64,000 bases of DNA from Rhodococcus sovatensis (GCF_037327425.1 NZ_CP147846.1:372001-436000), one strand, 5' to 3'. Positions 1 to 8,075 are shown, numbered from the stretch's first letter. Notes: generated by a model not told the origin, from the sequence alone. Translations and numbers: made by a program.

Positions 1-419
1 TCCGTCCCGAGCTTGAGCAGATCGGGAGAGTTCTCGAGCCGGGTACGGACGATTGCCAGTTCGGGAGATTCGGCATGGCGGATCGTGATGACGAAGTCAG
101 GTCCGAGGAATACGTGCAGCTCGCCGAACTCGACCTTCTCGGTTTCGTCGTTGTAGCGCGCGGGTCGTAGAACCACGAACAGTTGGTCACCGTACCGTTC
201 GAGCTTGGGGCGCTGATGTGCGTCGATGGCATCTTCGACGACCAATCGATGGAGTCCGAATTCGGCTGCGACCGAATTGATTTCTTCGATCCCGGGACGG
301 TACAGCCCTATCCACGCCATCCCGTGATGCTCGCGCATGGCCTCGCAGGTGCTGTCGAGGCTGTCCGGTGTGAGTGTTCGTTTGCCGTCGACGTAGACGG
401 CGTTGTCGACGATCGGCAA
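1..419 (-). CDS. corA: CorA-type magnesium/cobalt transporter, N-terminal part (cut by window edge)
   Basis: The minus strand reads off the left edge as the first 139 or so codons of a CorA divalent-cation channel subunit. Visible stretches include PIVDNAVYVDGKR at the start, then WIGLYRPGIEEINSVAAEFG, EDAIDAHQRPKLERYGDQ and FVITIRHAE, which are typical of the cytoplasmic funnel domain of actinobacterial CorA. The two C-terminal membrane helices and the GMN selectivity motif lie outside the window, so transport specificity cannot be checked. I chose a TTG start at 417-419 because AAGG lies about 8 bases upstream and no ATG or GTG fits the domain boundary. The start is less certain than the family call. 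Confidence 0.78.
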   Translation of the reverse strand, partial: MPIVDNAVYVDGKRTLTPDSLDSTCEAMREHHGMAWIGLYRPGIEEINSVAAEFGLHRLVVEDAIDAHQRPKLERYGDQLFVVLRPARYNDETEKVEFGELHVFLGPDFVITIRHAESPELAIVRTRLENSPDLLKLGT

Positions 420-501
420 CGTGTTGCCTTGTCTCTCGAAGGTTTTTCTCTGGCCAGCAAGAAGCCTGCCAGATCTCGGTCGGAAGCGTCAGAATGGGTC
501 G

Positions 502-936
502 GTGGATCAACGCGCGCACTTCCTTACACTCGCAACTACCGACCTCGACGCCTCGCGGACGTTCTACATCGACGGACTGGGGTGGAGTCCGCTGCTCGAT
601 GTACCCGGTGAGATTGTGTTCTTCCAGATCGCGCATGGCTTGGTCCTCGGGCTGTTCGATGCACAGAAGTTCACCGAGGACCTCGGGCAGGACGGCGGGC
701 CTGCATCCGTGGGCGGGTTGACGCTCTCGCACAATGTCGACTCCCCCGAGGCGGTCGATGCTGTCGTGTCGGCCGCGGCGAAAGCGGGAGCCACCGTGAT
801 CAAGCAGCCCAGGCGGGCAGCGTTCGGTGGGTACCACGGTCACTTCACGGACCCGAGTGGCGTCATCTGGGAGGTCTGCCACAATCCTGGCTTCAGTATC
901 GACGCCGACGGGACGGTCCGGTTGGCGGAGCTGTAG
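502..936 (+). CDS. VOC (glyoxalase/bleomycin-resistance) family protein
   Basis: A 144-residue single-domain protein of the vicinal-oxygen-chelate fold. It opens QRAHFLTLATTDLDASRTFY with GLGW following, the usual first beta-alpha unit. It contains FFQIAHGLVLGLFD in the middle and ends with GGYHGHFTDPSGVIWEVCHN, the standard last module with a Glu in a metal-ligand position. Such proteins are dioxygenases, isomerases or antibiotic-binding proteins, and the substrate cannot be told from sequence. I chose the GTG start at 502 because the longer in-frame extension (from 403) reads into corA antisense and does not look like protein; there is no strong ribosome site. It is divergent from corA and 57 bases upstream of the channel gene. 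Confidence 0.8.
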   Translation: MDQRAHFLTLATTDLDASRTFYIDGLGWSPLLDVPGEIVFFQIAHGLVLGLFDAQKFTEDLGQDGGPASVGGLTLSHNVDSPEAVDAVVSAAAKAGATVIKQPRRAAFGGYHGHFTDPSGVIWEVCHNPGFSIDADGTVRLAEL

Positions 937-993
937 CTCTCGCCGATCGGTCTGGCCTGACCTGGCTCGAGGTGCCCGTGCGACCCTTGTCTC

Positions 994-1617
994 GTGCTGG
1001 TGGATGTGTTGGGTTTTGTCGGGATCGTCGCGTTCGCGGCATCCGGCGCGTTGATCGGCGTGCGGAAGCGCCTCGATCTGTTCGGAGTCTGCGTCGTCGG
1101 GATCACTACGGGAATTGGCGGCGGCATCATCCGCGACGTCCTGCTCGGGATTCATCCCCCGACGTCGCTCGACCAGTGGCCCAACCTCACAGTCGCGTTG
1201 GTGACGTCCTTGATCGTGTTCCTCGCACATCCGGTGATGAACCGAATCTGGCGTGGAGTATTGCTGCTCGACGCCTTCGGAATGGGCTTGTTTGCGTCGA
1301 CGGGTGCAACGATCGCGCTGGCCAGCGGGGGAAGCTCGCTGTCGGCATGCCTGATCGGAGCGACGACTGCCGTTGCCGGTGGTGTGATTCGCGACATGCT
1401 CGTCAACGAGGTGCCGTTACTGCTTCGCCGTGATCTGTACGCGGTCCCTGCGCTGTTGGGTTCCACCGTCGTCGCGGTCGTCGAAGGTTCGGGGTTGCCG
1501 GGCGACATCGGCCTGGTCGTCGGCACGGTCGCGGCAACAGGACTGCGGGTGCTCGCGCTGTGGCGGCGCTGGAATCTGCCGATTGCCAGGCGGTTGCCCG
1601 CTGCGGATGAACTCTGA
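994..1617 (+). CDS. TRIC-type (UPF0126/YadS-like) membrane channel protein
   Basis: A 207-residue membrane protein built from two related halves. Each half carries a Gly-rich TGIGGGIIRDVL or TAVAGGVIRDML motif (around residues 36 and 122), the signature of the trimeric intracellular cation channel/UPF0126 family. Hydrophobic segments alternate through the protein and would give about seven helices, and the tail is basic (WRRWNLPIARR). Bacterial members form monovalent-cation channels in vitro; their physiological role is unsettled. Translation starts at GTG 994. The gene stops about 50 bases before mprA, and the MprA direct repeat lies in that gap. Confidence 0.85.
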   Translation: MLVDVLGFVGIVAFAASGALIGVRKRLDLFGVCVVGITTGIGGGIIRDVLLGIHPPTSLDQWPNLTVALVTSLIVFLAHPVMNRIWRGVLLLDAFGMGLFASTGATIALASGGSSLSACLIGATTAVAGGVIRDMLVNEVPLLLRRDLYAVPALLGSTVVAVVEGSGLPGDIGLVVGTVAATGLRVLALWRRWNLPIARRLPAADEL

Positions 1618-1627
1618 TGGGGACCCT

Positions 1628-1644
1628 TCTCAGACATATCTCAG
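1628..1644 (+). promoter_or_regulatory. Putative MprA box upstream of mprA
   Basis: Two perfect TCTCAG direct repeats separated by 5 bases (1628-1633 and 1639-1644), so 11 bases apart, about one helical turn. The same arrangement recurs at 3833-3849 before pepD. MprA of mycobacteria is known to bind loosely conserved 8-base direct repeats spaced by 3, which is the same 11-base period. Position just before the mprA start suggests autoregulation (inference). Confidence 0.6.
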
Positions 1645-1666
1645 TCCATCAGGTCAAACTGTGACA

Positions 1667-2353
1667 ATGCGCATTTTGGTTGTCGACGACGATCGAGCGG
1701 TCCGTGACTCGCTCCGGAGGTCACTCACCTTCAACGGTTATACGGTCGAACTGGCCGTCGACGGTCTCGACGCATTGGAGAAGGTCGCCTCGGCGAGGCC
1801 GGATGCCTTGGTGCTCGACGTGATGATGCCGCGGCTCGATGGTCTGGAAGTGTGTCGTCGACTGCGCAGCACCGGGGACGATCTGCCGATCCTGGTCTTG
1901 ACCGCCCGCGATTCGGTCTCCGAGCGCGTCGCAGGTCTCGATGCGGGTGCCGACGACTACCTACCGAAACCCTTCGCGCTCGAGGAGTTGCTTGCACGTC
2001 TGCGGGCTTTGTTACGCCGCACTGCGATGGATGCCGAAGGTGAGTCGGAGGCGATGACTTTCGCCGACCTCTCCCTCGACCCGGTCACGCGTGAGGTGAC
2101 TCGCGCAGAGCGGTCGATCAGCCTGACGCGGACCGAGTTCTCGCTCATGGAAATGCTGATGATGAATCCGCGGCGGGTACTGACTCGCAGCCGGATCCTC
2201 GAGGAAGTGTGGGGATACGACTTTCCCACGTCGGGAAATGCGCTCGAGGTGTATGTCGGGTATCTGCGCCGCAAGACCGAAGCTGAAGGCGAGTCGCGTT
2301 TGATTCATACCGTTCGCGGAGTGGGCTACGTACTCCGCGAGACGCCCCCGTGA
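1667..2353 (+). CDS. mprA: Response regulator MprA (OmpR/PhoB type)
   Basis: A 228-residue DNA-binding response regulator. The receiver domain starts MRILVVDDD, with the phospho-acceptor Asp51 in LVLDVMMP, Thr79 in LTA and Lys101 in LPKPFA. The C-terminal winged helix carries LTRTEFSLMEMLMMNP and the recognition region VYVGYLRRKTEAEG, ending TVRGVGYVLRETPP. I take ATG 1667, which begins exactly at the receiver strand; a GTG two codons upstream is possible. The stop overlaps the start of mprB. The order mprA-mprB-pepD-moaB2 identifies it as the MprA of the mycobacterial envelope-stress system, a regulator of sigma factors and PepD. TCTCAG direct repeats precede both mprA and pepD. Confidence 0.9.
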   Translation: MRILVVDDDRAVRDSLRRSLTFNGYTVELAVDGLDALEKVASARPDALVLDVMMPRLDGLEVCRRLRSTGDDLPILVLTARDSVSERVAGLDAGADDYLPKPFALEELLARLRALLRRTAMDAEGESEAMTFADLSLDPVTREVTRAERSISLTRTEFSLMEMLMMNPRRVLTRSRILEEVWGYDFPTSGNALEVYVGYLRRKTEAEGESRLIHTVRGVGYVLRETPP

Positions 2354-3783
2354 TGGTTGCGCCCCTCGGGCGTCGGTCGGCGGGTAGTGATTCGTCGGTG
2401 ATGCGCCCACCCATGCCGCTGACTCGCACCGTGTCATTGCGGTGGCGGGTGACCTTGTTGGCAGCGTCGGTGGTGGCGATTGCGGTGGCAGTCATGGCCA
2501 TCGCCGCCTACGCGGTCGTTTCGCGCGCGCTCTACGGTGACGTGGACACCCAGTTGCGGTCACGTGCCGACGCCCTCGTCAACAGCAATCTGGTTAGTTT
2601 CGATCCGCGATATGTAGCCGGTGCGACGCTGTACAGCACCGATGTGTCGGTGGCGTTGATCTACCCGGATCTGACGAAATACGTTCCGCCAGGGTCCAAG
2701 GTGCCGATAGGTGACCAGGAGATCGCGGTGGCCGAGGGTCTGAGCGACGTCTCGCTCCGCACCGTCGACGACCAGCGGGTGCTCAGTCAGCGAGCCCAAG
2801 ACGGCAGTGCAATCGTTATCTCGCAACGACTTTCACCCACCGGTGCTGTGTTGGACAGACTGGCCTGGGTGCTTCTGATCGTCGGGGCATGCGGCGTGGT
2901 GCTGGCGGCTGGAGCGGGTATGGCGGTGGGGCGAACCGGACTCAGGCCGATTGCCCGATTGACCGCTGCCGCAGAACGAGTGGCACGCACCGATGACCTG
3001 ACGCCTATTCCCGTCACCGGCGACGATGAATTGGCCCGTCTGACCGAGAGTTTCAACACGATGCTGCGTGCGTTGGCGGAATCGCGAGGGCGTCAGAGTC
3101 GACTCGTGGCCGACGCAGGGCATGAACTCCGAACCCCGTTGACGTCGTTGCGCACCAACATGGAATTGCTGATCGCATCGGGTCGTCCAGGGGCGCCGTC
3201 CATTCCGGAGGAGGACATGGCGGAACTGCGCACCGACGTAGTCGCGCAGATTCAGGAGCTCTCCACTCTGGTGGGCGATCTCGTGGACCTGGCGCGTGAG
3301 GACGCGCCGGAGACGGTGTTCGAGCGAGTCGATCTGGCCGACGCCGTCGAGCGGAGTCTCGAGCGTGCTCGTCGTCGTCGTAACGAGATCGACTTCGATG
3401 CGTCGCTGGAGCCGTGGTTTGTCTACGGGGACCAGGCAGGGCTATCGCGTGCGGTGCTGAACGTGCTGGACAACGCCGCCAAGTGGAGTCCGACGGGCGC
3501 CGAGGTGCGGGTCGTCATGCACAAGATCGGCGACGGGCTCATCGAACTGACCGTCGACGATGCCGGCCCCGGAATTCCCGAGGAGGACCGCGAATTGGTG
3601 TTCGAGCGGTTCTATCGGTCGACGGCGTCGCGCTCGATGCCGGGATCCGGGCTCGGTCTCGCGATCGTTCGGCAAGTCGTCGTCAAGCACGGCGGCACGA
3701 TCGGTGTCGAGGTATCCGAACGGGGCGGTACCTTGATTCGCATCGTTCTGCCAGGAGAACCCGCTGTAGCACCGGCGGAGTGA
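2353..3783 (+). CDS. mprB: Sensor histidine kinase MprB
   Basis: A membrane histidine kinase of 476 residues. A first membrane helix lies near residues 33-60 (TLLAASVVAIAVAVMAIAAY), followed by an extracytoplasmic domain of about 120 residues, then a second helix (WVLLIVGACGVVLAAGAG) and a HAMP linker. The dimerisation box is LVADAGHELRTPLTSLRTN with His at about 257. The ATPase part shows VLNVLDNAAKWSP (N box), VDDAGPGIP (G1), FERFYR (F) and GSGLGLAIV (G2), so it is complete. The start at ATG 2353 overlaps the mprA stop (TGATG), which implies translational coupling; GTG 2350 is an equal alternative. In mycobacteria MprB senses envelope stress and is held off by DnaK. Confidence 0.9.
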   Translation: MVAPLGRRSAGSDSSVMRPPMPLTRTVSLRWRVTLLAASVVAIAVAVMAIAAYAVVSRALYGDVDTQLRSRADALVNSNLVSFDPRYVAGATLYSTDVSVALIYPDLTKYVPPGSKVPIGDQEIAVAEGLSDVSLRTVDDQRVLSQRAQDGSAIVISQRLSPTGAVLDRLAWVLLIVGACGVVLAAGAGMAVGRTGLRPIARLTAAAERVARTDDLTPIPVTGDDELARLTESFNTMLRALAESRGRQSRLVADAGHELRTPLTSLRTNMELLIASGRPGAPSIPEEDMAELRTDVVAQIQELSTLVGDLVDLAREDAPETVFERVDLADAVERSLERARRRRNEIDFDASLEPWFVYGDQAGLSRAVLNVLDNAAKWSPTGAEVRVVMHKIGDGLIELTVDDAGPGIPEEDRELVFERFYRSTASRSMPGSGLGLAIVRQVVVKHGGTIGVEVSERGGTLIRIVLPGEPAVAPAE

Positions 3784-3832
3784 GAAAGATCTGCGGACAT
3801 GAGTTCACAGTCACGGCAAACGTATAGGCGCA

Positions 3833-3849
3833 TCTCAGCACGCTCTCAG
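3833..3849 (+). promoter_or_regulatory. Putative MprA box upstream of pepD
   Basis: TCTCAG, five bases, TCTCAG (3833-3838 and 3844-3849), the same repeat and spacing as the site at 1628-1644 in front of mprA. It lies 77 bases upstream of the pepD start, a normal activator position. Perfect agreement of the two sites in the expected places supports MprA control of both transcription units. Confidence 0.6.
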
Positions 3850-3925
3850 TCCGGCCGTGCAAGGTAGTCGTTAACAAAGCGGGCGACCTTGCTCGTAGCA
3901 AGGTTTCTAGTGAAAGCGACTGCAG

Positions 3926-5350
3926 ATGACCGACGACCGTAGAAACTCCGAGCAGAATGATTCTGTCCCGACGCAGGAGAACTCGGCCCAGCACAACCCG
4001 ACTCAGCAGTTCCCCACCCAGCAGGTACCCGGCCAGGAGTACAGGCAGCCGGGTCAGTACGGACCTGCCGGCTACGGGCAGAACCCGTACGCGCAGGGAT
4101 ACGGCCAGCATCAGCCGCATGCAGCTCCCACCCACCATGAGGCGGTGCAGCATGCGCCCGAGGCACTCCGGAGGCGTCCAGGCAGAGCAACGCTCGCCGC
4201 GGGAGCGATCGCACTGGTCCTGGTCGGCGGCGGAATCGGCGGCGCTGTAGGTGTTCTCGCGGCCGGTGGTACCAACGGCACAGGCACTGCAACGAATTCG
4301 CTCCAGTCGACAGTGACGGCAGCTCAGCCCGCAGCGAACATGCCCGACGGTTCCATCCAGGCGGTCGCCGACAAGGTTCTGCCGAGCGTCGTGCAGATCC
4401 AGGTCAAAGGCAGCCAGGCCGAGGGCGAGGGCTCGGGAGTGATCCTGTCCTCGGATGGCCTGATTCTCACGAACAACCACGTTGCCACCGGTGCCGGTGC
4501 CAACGGCAAGCTGTCGGTCGCCTTCTCGGACGGATCGATCGCGGATGCGACGCTCGTCGGTGCCGACGCCGTCTCGGACATGGCAGTCATCAAAGTAGAG
4601 GGCAAGACGGGTCTGACACCGATCGAGCTGGGAACCTCGTCGAATCTCCAGGTCGGCCAGCAGGTCGTAGCGATCGGATCACCCCTCGGTCTGGCGGGAA
4701 CGGTGACGACGGGCATCGTTTCTTCACTGAACCGCCCGGTGTCGACGAGCGGTGAGTCGGGCAACCAGAACTCCGTCATCGACGCCATCCAGACCGACGC
4801 CGCGATCAATCCGGGCAACTCGGGAGGCGCGTTGGTCAACACCGACGGCCAGTTGATCGGCATCAACACCGCCATCGCATCACTCGGTGGCGGCCAGGCG
4901 TCAGGGTCCCAGAGCGGATCGATCGGTCTCGGATTCGCCATCCCCGTCGATCAGGCGAAGCGCATCGCCGACGAATTGGCCACTACGGGCAAGGCGACGC
5001 AAGCCATGATCGGCGTCCAAGTGCCGTCCCAGGACGGCGCGAACGGAGCAACAGTCGTAGAGGTGACGGACGGGGGCCCTGCGGCATCGGCCGGCATTCC
5101 CAAGGGCGCCGTGATCACCAAGGTCGACGATCGCGTTGTCTCCACCGGTGACGCTCTCATTGCTGCGGTGCGTTCACATGCTCCCGGTGACACGGTCAAG
5201 ATCACCTACACCGACGGCGGCAGCGACAAGACCGTGGACGTCGAGCTCGGCACTGCCGAGCCGCAGACGGCCGCGGTACAGGCCCCGTCACGGTCGCAGT
5301 CGGAGCCCCAGTCGCCGCTGCAGATCCCCGGCTTCCCCGGTGGCCGATGA
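3926..5350 (+). CDS. pepD: HtrA-family serine protease PepD
   Basis: A 474-residue membrane-anchored HtrA protease. Residues 1 to about 85 are a Gln/Pro/Tyr-rich disordered cytoplasmic tail, followed by a basic stretch (RRRPGR) and one membrane helix near 90-112. The trypsin-like domain carries His185 (TNNHVAT), Asp218 (VSDMAVIKV) and Ser299 (NPGNSGGALVN), a complete triad. One PDZ domain follows (IGVQVPSQ to DTVKITY), and a Pro/Ser-rich end finishes in PGFPGGR. HtrA proteases degrade or refold damaged exported proteins; in mycobacteria PepD is in the MprAB regulon and processes cell-wall stress substrates. The stop overlaps an ATG, and moaB2 follows directly. The TCTCAG repeat upstream fits MprA control. 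Confidence 0.92.
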   Translation: MTDDRRNSEQNDSVPTQENSAQHNPTQQFPTQQVPGQEYRQPGQYGPAGYGQNPYAQGYGQHQPHAAPTHHEAVQHAPEALRRRPGRATLAAGAIALVLVGGGIGGAVGVLAAGGTNGTGTATNSLQSTVTAAQPAANMPDGSIQAVADKVLPSVVQIQVKGSQAEGEGSGVILSSDGLILTNNHVATGAGANGKLSVAFSDGSIADATLVGADAVSDMAVIKVEGKTGLTPIELGTSSNLQVGQQVVAIGSPLGLAGTVTTGIVSSLNRPVSTSGESGNQNSVIDAIQTDAAINPGNSGGALVNTDGQLIGINTAIASLGGGQASGSQSGSIGLGFAIPVDQAKRIADELATTGKATQAMIGVQVPSQDGANGATVVEVTDGGPAASAGIPKGAVITKVDDRVVSTGDALIAAVRSHAPGDTVKITYTDGGSDKTVDVELGTAEPQTAAVQAPSRSQSEPQSPLQIPGFPGGR

Positions 5351-5439
5351 TGACCATCGACACCGAGCGTCTTGCGACGGTTGCAACGATTTACGCACAG
5401 CGTGAATCCGAATCGGCCCGTACTACTACGGTGGGCAGT

Positions 5440-5937
5440 ATGGAACTCGAGGCACCTCTGGCTGGGCGAGCGTTGGTAGTGATCGTCGACGATCGGACCG
5501 CGCACAGTAACGAAAAAGATTCGACCGGCCCTCTGGTGACGGAACTGCTGACCGAAGCAGGGTTCCTTGTCGACGGTGTGGTCGCGGTCACTTCGGACGA
5601 GGTCGACGTGCGCAACGCGCTCAACACCGCTGTCATCGGGGGAGTAGACCTGGTCGTCTCCATCGGTGGCACCGGCGTCTCCCCGCGTGACGTGACTCCG
5701 GACGTGACCGCCGAGGTGCTCGATCGAGAGATCCCAGGTATCAGTGAGGCGCTGCGTTCGTCCGGGCTCGCTGCGGGATCACTGGACGCCGGACTCTCTC
5801 GCGGGCTGGTAGGTGTCTCGGGTAGCACCCTGGTGGTCAATCTGGCCTCCTCACGCGCCGCGATTCGCGACGGGATGGCCACGCTGACGCCGCTGGCGAG
5901 TCAGGTCATCTCCGAGTTGTCCGGTTTGGACGCCTAG
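5440..5937 (+). CDS. moaB2: MoaB/MogA-type molybdenum cofactor biosynthesis protein (MoaB2)
   Basis: A 165-residue protein with the MPT-binding fold. The core motifs are GRALVVIVDDRTAH, the nucleotide-site loop LVVSIGGTGVSPRDVTPD and the C-terminal GLVGVSGSTLVVNLASS. MoaB/MogA proteins adenylate molybdopterin before molybdate insertion. I prefer ATG 5440 because the conserved fold begins immediately after it and a GGTGGG stands before it; an upstream ATG at 5347, which overlaps the pepD stop, would add 31 low-complexity residues. It follows pepD as in M. tuberculosis, so it is probably in the same transcript. The molybdoenzyme at 20.4 kb is a possible client. Confidence 0.85.
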   Translation: MELEAPLAGRALVVIVDDRTAHSNEKDSTGPLVTELLTEAGFLVDGVVAVTSDEVDVRNALNTAVIGGVDLVVSIGGTGVSPRDVTPDVTAEVLDREIPGISEALRSSGLAAGSLDAGLSRGLVGVSGSTLVVNLASSRAAIRDGMATLTPLASQVISELSGLDA

Positions 5938-5946
5938 CCACAGGTG

Positions 5947-6159
5947 ATGTCCGACGACGAGATACAGAAGGACAGCGAGGTACAGAAGGACACCGAATTG
6001 CCGGTGGACGAACGAGCGAGCCGGGCCCGAGCAGAACGTGCCCGGCTCGCTCGTGTTTTCGGCGAAGTCCTTCCCGAGGCGACGTCGGACGACCGACTCG
6101 ACGACGGCTCTCGGTCGTCGGAATGGTTCGAACGCGAGCGTCCACCGCATCACTACTGA
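5947..6159 (+). CDS. Small charged conserved-type protein of unknown function
   Basis: A 70-residue, highly charged protein that begins nine bases after the moaB2 stop (ATG 5947; GTG 5944 is possible). The first part holds an imperfect repeat, EIQKDSEVQKDTEL. The middle is Arg/Ala-rich and probably helical (DERASRARAERARLARVFGEVLP). It ends EWFERERPPHHY. I recognise no domain. The tight spacing, the same strand and the helical composition make it more likely real than not, and it may form the end of the pepD-moaB2 unit. No signal peptide or membrane segment is present. Confidence 0.6.
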   Translation: MSDDEIQKDSEVQKDTELPVDERASRARAERARLARVFGEVLPEATSDDRLDDGSRSSEWFERERPPHHY

Positions 6160-6491
6160 TGTGATCCACGACACATTTTTATGTGTGAATCACAGTGCTG
6201 TTAGTAATTTGTTTACTCGCCGTTAGCGGTAGTAGGTGCGCACTTCGGACTCGAGGGCTTCTGATCATCGCGATTGAAAACTCGGTGACGGGATTGACGT
6301 GTCTACGCGGGGCCGGTGCCGAGGCGGAGTCTGTGCATTTCAGGGCATGTTTACATCACGGTGAGGTTTATAACGGTCCGGACACGACGGCAAAAAATGT
6401 GATCGGGGTTACCTGCCGGTATGGTGCGAAAGCCGTTCACATGCACGAAACACATCACGATTCGGACATGTACGACGCCCGATCGTAGGGA
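6160..6491. other. Intergenic region with CRP-like half sites, no gene seen
   Basis: About 330 bases with lower GC than the flanks and no convincing coding frame. Several GTGA/TCAC-containing stretches recall CRP/GlxR-type sites (consensus TGTGA-N6-TCACA): TGTGATCCACGACACA at 6163-6178, GTGTGAATCACAG near 6182 and ATGTGATCGGGGTTACC near 6397. None is a full consensus match. Together with the promoter at 6492 they may form an extended control region for the porin gene downstream (inference). Confidence 0.3.
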
Positions 6492-6520
6492 TTGTCACGA
6501 TCCGGCAACTCCTCTAATGT
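6492..6520 (+). promoter_or_regulatory. Predicted housekeeping promoter of the first MspA porin gene
   Basis: TTGTCA at 6492-6497, a 17-base spacer and TAATGT at 6515-6520 make a near-consensus SigA-type promoter. The predicted transcription start is near 6527, which would leave an untranslated leader of about 186 bases before the porin start at 6713. Confidence 0.5.
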
Positions 6521-6526
6521 TCCCCT

Positions 6527-6712
6527 CAGCTTCCTACAGAGCGGGTGTGAGCAACACGCTCTAGCTCGGTCTGTCGGAACTGACATTACGAACCTGATCC
6601 ACGGATCTAGTTCTGCTCGGGGATTCTCGGCAAAGTTGCCGGCGAAAAACCGTGGGTGTAAGCCACAAGCTTCCCGTGCGACTGCGCTGGGACTGAACAT
6701 GATGAGGAATAA
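6527..6712 (+). promoter_or_regulatory. Long structured 5' leader of the porin transcript
   Basis: The predicted 186-base leader contains at least three hairpins: 6538-6562 (AGAGC..GTGT / ACAC..GCTCT), 6628-6641 (CGGCA-AAGT-TGCCG) and 6652-6666 (GTGG / CCAC). It ends in a five-codon open frame (ATG 6699, M-M-R-N-K, stop TGA 6714-6716) whose stop overlaps the porin ATG, and GAGG in that frame serves as the porin ribosome site. A riboswitch or leader-peptide control is possible; no known riboswitch class fits convincingly. Confidence 0.4.
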
Positions 6713-7387
6713 ATGACGGAGATCCAGAAGTCACGGCGTAGCCGCGGACTCAAGTCCATGAGCGCTGCAGTTGTTGCCGGCGCTTCGGTTGTCGGCCTGG
6801 TGCTCGGTACGGGTACCGCGTCTGCCGCAGTCGACAGCTCCAACTCGGTTGTGGATGCCAACGGCAACCTCATCACCGTGACGCTGTCCGACACGTTCGT
6901 CAACAGCGTTCCGCCGCTCGACGGCAACCCGCTCACCCGTGAGTGGTTCGCCAACGGCGTTGCAGGCTGGGAAGTTACCGGACCTGACGCTGACGACTTC
7001 GAAGGCACCGTTGCTGTTGGCTACCAGGTCGGCTACCCGGCCAGCCTCGGTGGCAAGATCACCTTCTCGTACCAGACCCCCCAGGCATACATCGAGATCG
7101 GCAGCGACGGAGCAGTCTCCGGCGGCGTCGACGACCTCCTGCCGCGCGCCGGCTTCGAGGCTGAGATCGCTCCCGGACCCGGCATCGTCGATGCCACTGC
7201 AGCTTCGGGCGAGATCCAGGGCACCAGTGGCGACGCTGCAGGCGCTTCGGGCACCATCCAGATCGCCAACGCTCACGGCACCGCGACCGGCATCCTCGGC
7301 AACGTCCGCGTTCGCCCGTACGTCTCGGTCACCAGCTCCACCGGTGATGTTGCAGTCACCTACGGTGTCCCGTGGGTCTTCAACTGA
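6713..7387 (+). CDS. MspA-family porin
   Basis: A 224-residue exported outer-membrane porin of the MspA family, which gives small hydrophilic nutrients a path through the mycolic-acid layer. A long signal peptide (residues 1 to about 38) has a basic start (KSRRSRGLK), a hydrophobic core and a cleavage site near GTASAA. The mature part has the family pattern: TLSDTFVNSVPPLDG, LTREWFANGVAGWEV, GYQVGYPASLGGKITF and the end VTYGVPWVFN. It has no cysteine, unlike the two tandem porins at 9.2-10.7 kb, so it forms a separate branch. GAGG six bases before the ATG is the ribosome site. A GC-rich hairpin at 7437-7474 probably ends the transcript. Confidence 0.88.
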   Translation: MTEIQKSRRSRGLKSMSAAVVAGASVVGLVLGTGTASAAVDSSNSVVDANGNLITVTLSDTFVNSVPPLDGNPLTREWFANGVAGWEVTGPDADDFEGTVAVGYQVGYPASLGGKITFSYQTPQAYIEIGSDGAVSGGVDDLLPRAGFEAEIAPGPGIVDATAASGEIQGTSGDAAGASGTIQIANAHGTATGILGNVRVRPYVSVTSSTGDVAVTYGVPWVFN

Positions 7388-7436
7388 TCTGAGATCAGCT
7401 AGTACAGCTTCACCTCGGCGCTGATGCGCTGAACCC

Positions 7437-7474
7437 GATCGGGCCCGTCCGGATTATTCCGGGCGGGCCCGATC
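7437..7474 (+). terminator. GC-rich hairpin after the porin gene
   Basis: GATCGGGCCCG followed by CCGG, the loop ATTATT, then CCGG and CGGGCCCGATC form an almost perfect 16-base stem 50 bases after the porin stop. There is no U tract, so this is either an actinobacterial-style hairpin terminator or an mRNA stabiliser. Confidence 0.6.
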
Positions 7475-7551
7475 TGTGTTCCCACTCCATCTTCGATAGC
7501 GCACTGCGGCCGGCTCAGGCGGTCGACCGTGCGAGAAATGGTTGATACTCG

Positions 7552-7977
7552 ATGCGCTCCACACTGATTTCGGCGGTGGCGATCACCGCGCTGATCACGC
7601 TCGTCGGATGTAGTAGCGACGGCGGCGATACCGCGTCCGGCGCCAATGCGGATGTCTGTACCCAGTTCGCGGCTGCTCACGACGAGTTGACCGCACTCAC
7701 CGCCGCTGGACCCGCGGACGGTGATGTCGACAAGTGGACCGCAGCCAAGGATTCCGCGGTGGCCAAGTTCGCGCCCCTGGCCGATCAGGCGAGCGGCGAC
7801 GTCCAGTCGGGTTTGCAGACCCTGGTGACCGCACTTCCCGCCGACTCGCTCGAACTTGCCGAACCGGGTAGCGAGAGTGGGCAAGCGTTCGTCGACAATT
7901 CGGCAGCGATCGTGTCCTCGTGTGGCAGCGATGGCACAACCGTCACGCTCGCGGAGTTCCCGATCCAGGATTTCTGA
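7552..7977 (+). CDS. Small putative lipoprotein of unknown function
   Basis: A 141-residue protein with a lipoprotein signal peptide: MRS, a hydrophobic core, then the lipobox LVGC with Cys20 as the likely lipidated residue, followed by SSDGGDTASG, a flexible linker. The mature part is acidic and mainly helical, with two further cysteines (VCTQFAAAHDEL and VSSCGSDG) that may form a disulfide. I recognise no domain. It is expected to sit on the outer face of the cytoplasmic membrane. It lies alone between the porin and another small exported protein. Confidence 0.75.
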   Translation: MRSTLISAVAITALITLVGCSSDGGDTASGANADVCTQFAAAHDELTALTAAGPADGDVDKWTAAKDSAVAKFAPLADQASGDVQSGLQTLVTALPADSLELAEPGSESGQAFVDNSAAIVSSCGSDGTTVTLAEFPIQDF

Positions 7978-8075
7978 GACGATTGCTCGGGGGACGCCTA
8001 CCTGCCATGTGATCTGAGTTACACTTTTCTCGTTTTAGGGCTCTATCCATCTTGGGTCGGGTAACGGGAGCGGCA

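Noticed and set aside
187..1230. 347-residue minus-strand frame
   Set aside because: It crosses corA, the VOC gene and the TRIC gene in other frames and has shadow-type Arg/Asp-rich composition.
6195..6488. 97-residue plus-strand frame in the porin upstream region
   Set aside because: No ribosome site, no domain and composition unlike neighbouring genes.
6655..6684. Cobalamin-riboswitch-like core in the porin leader
   Set aside because: Only a short likeness (GGTGTAAGCCAC, GCT, CGACTG); the downstream B12 box is missing and there is almost no room before the start codon.
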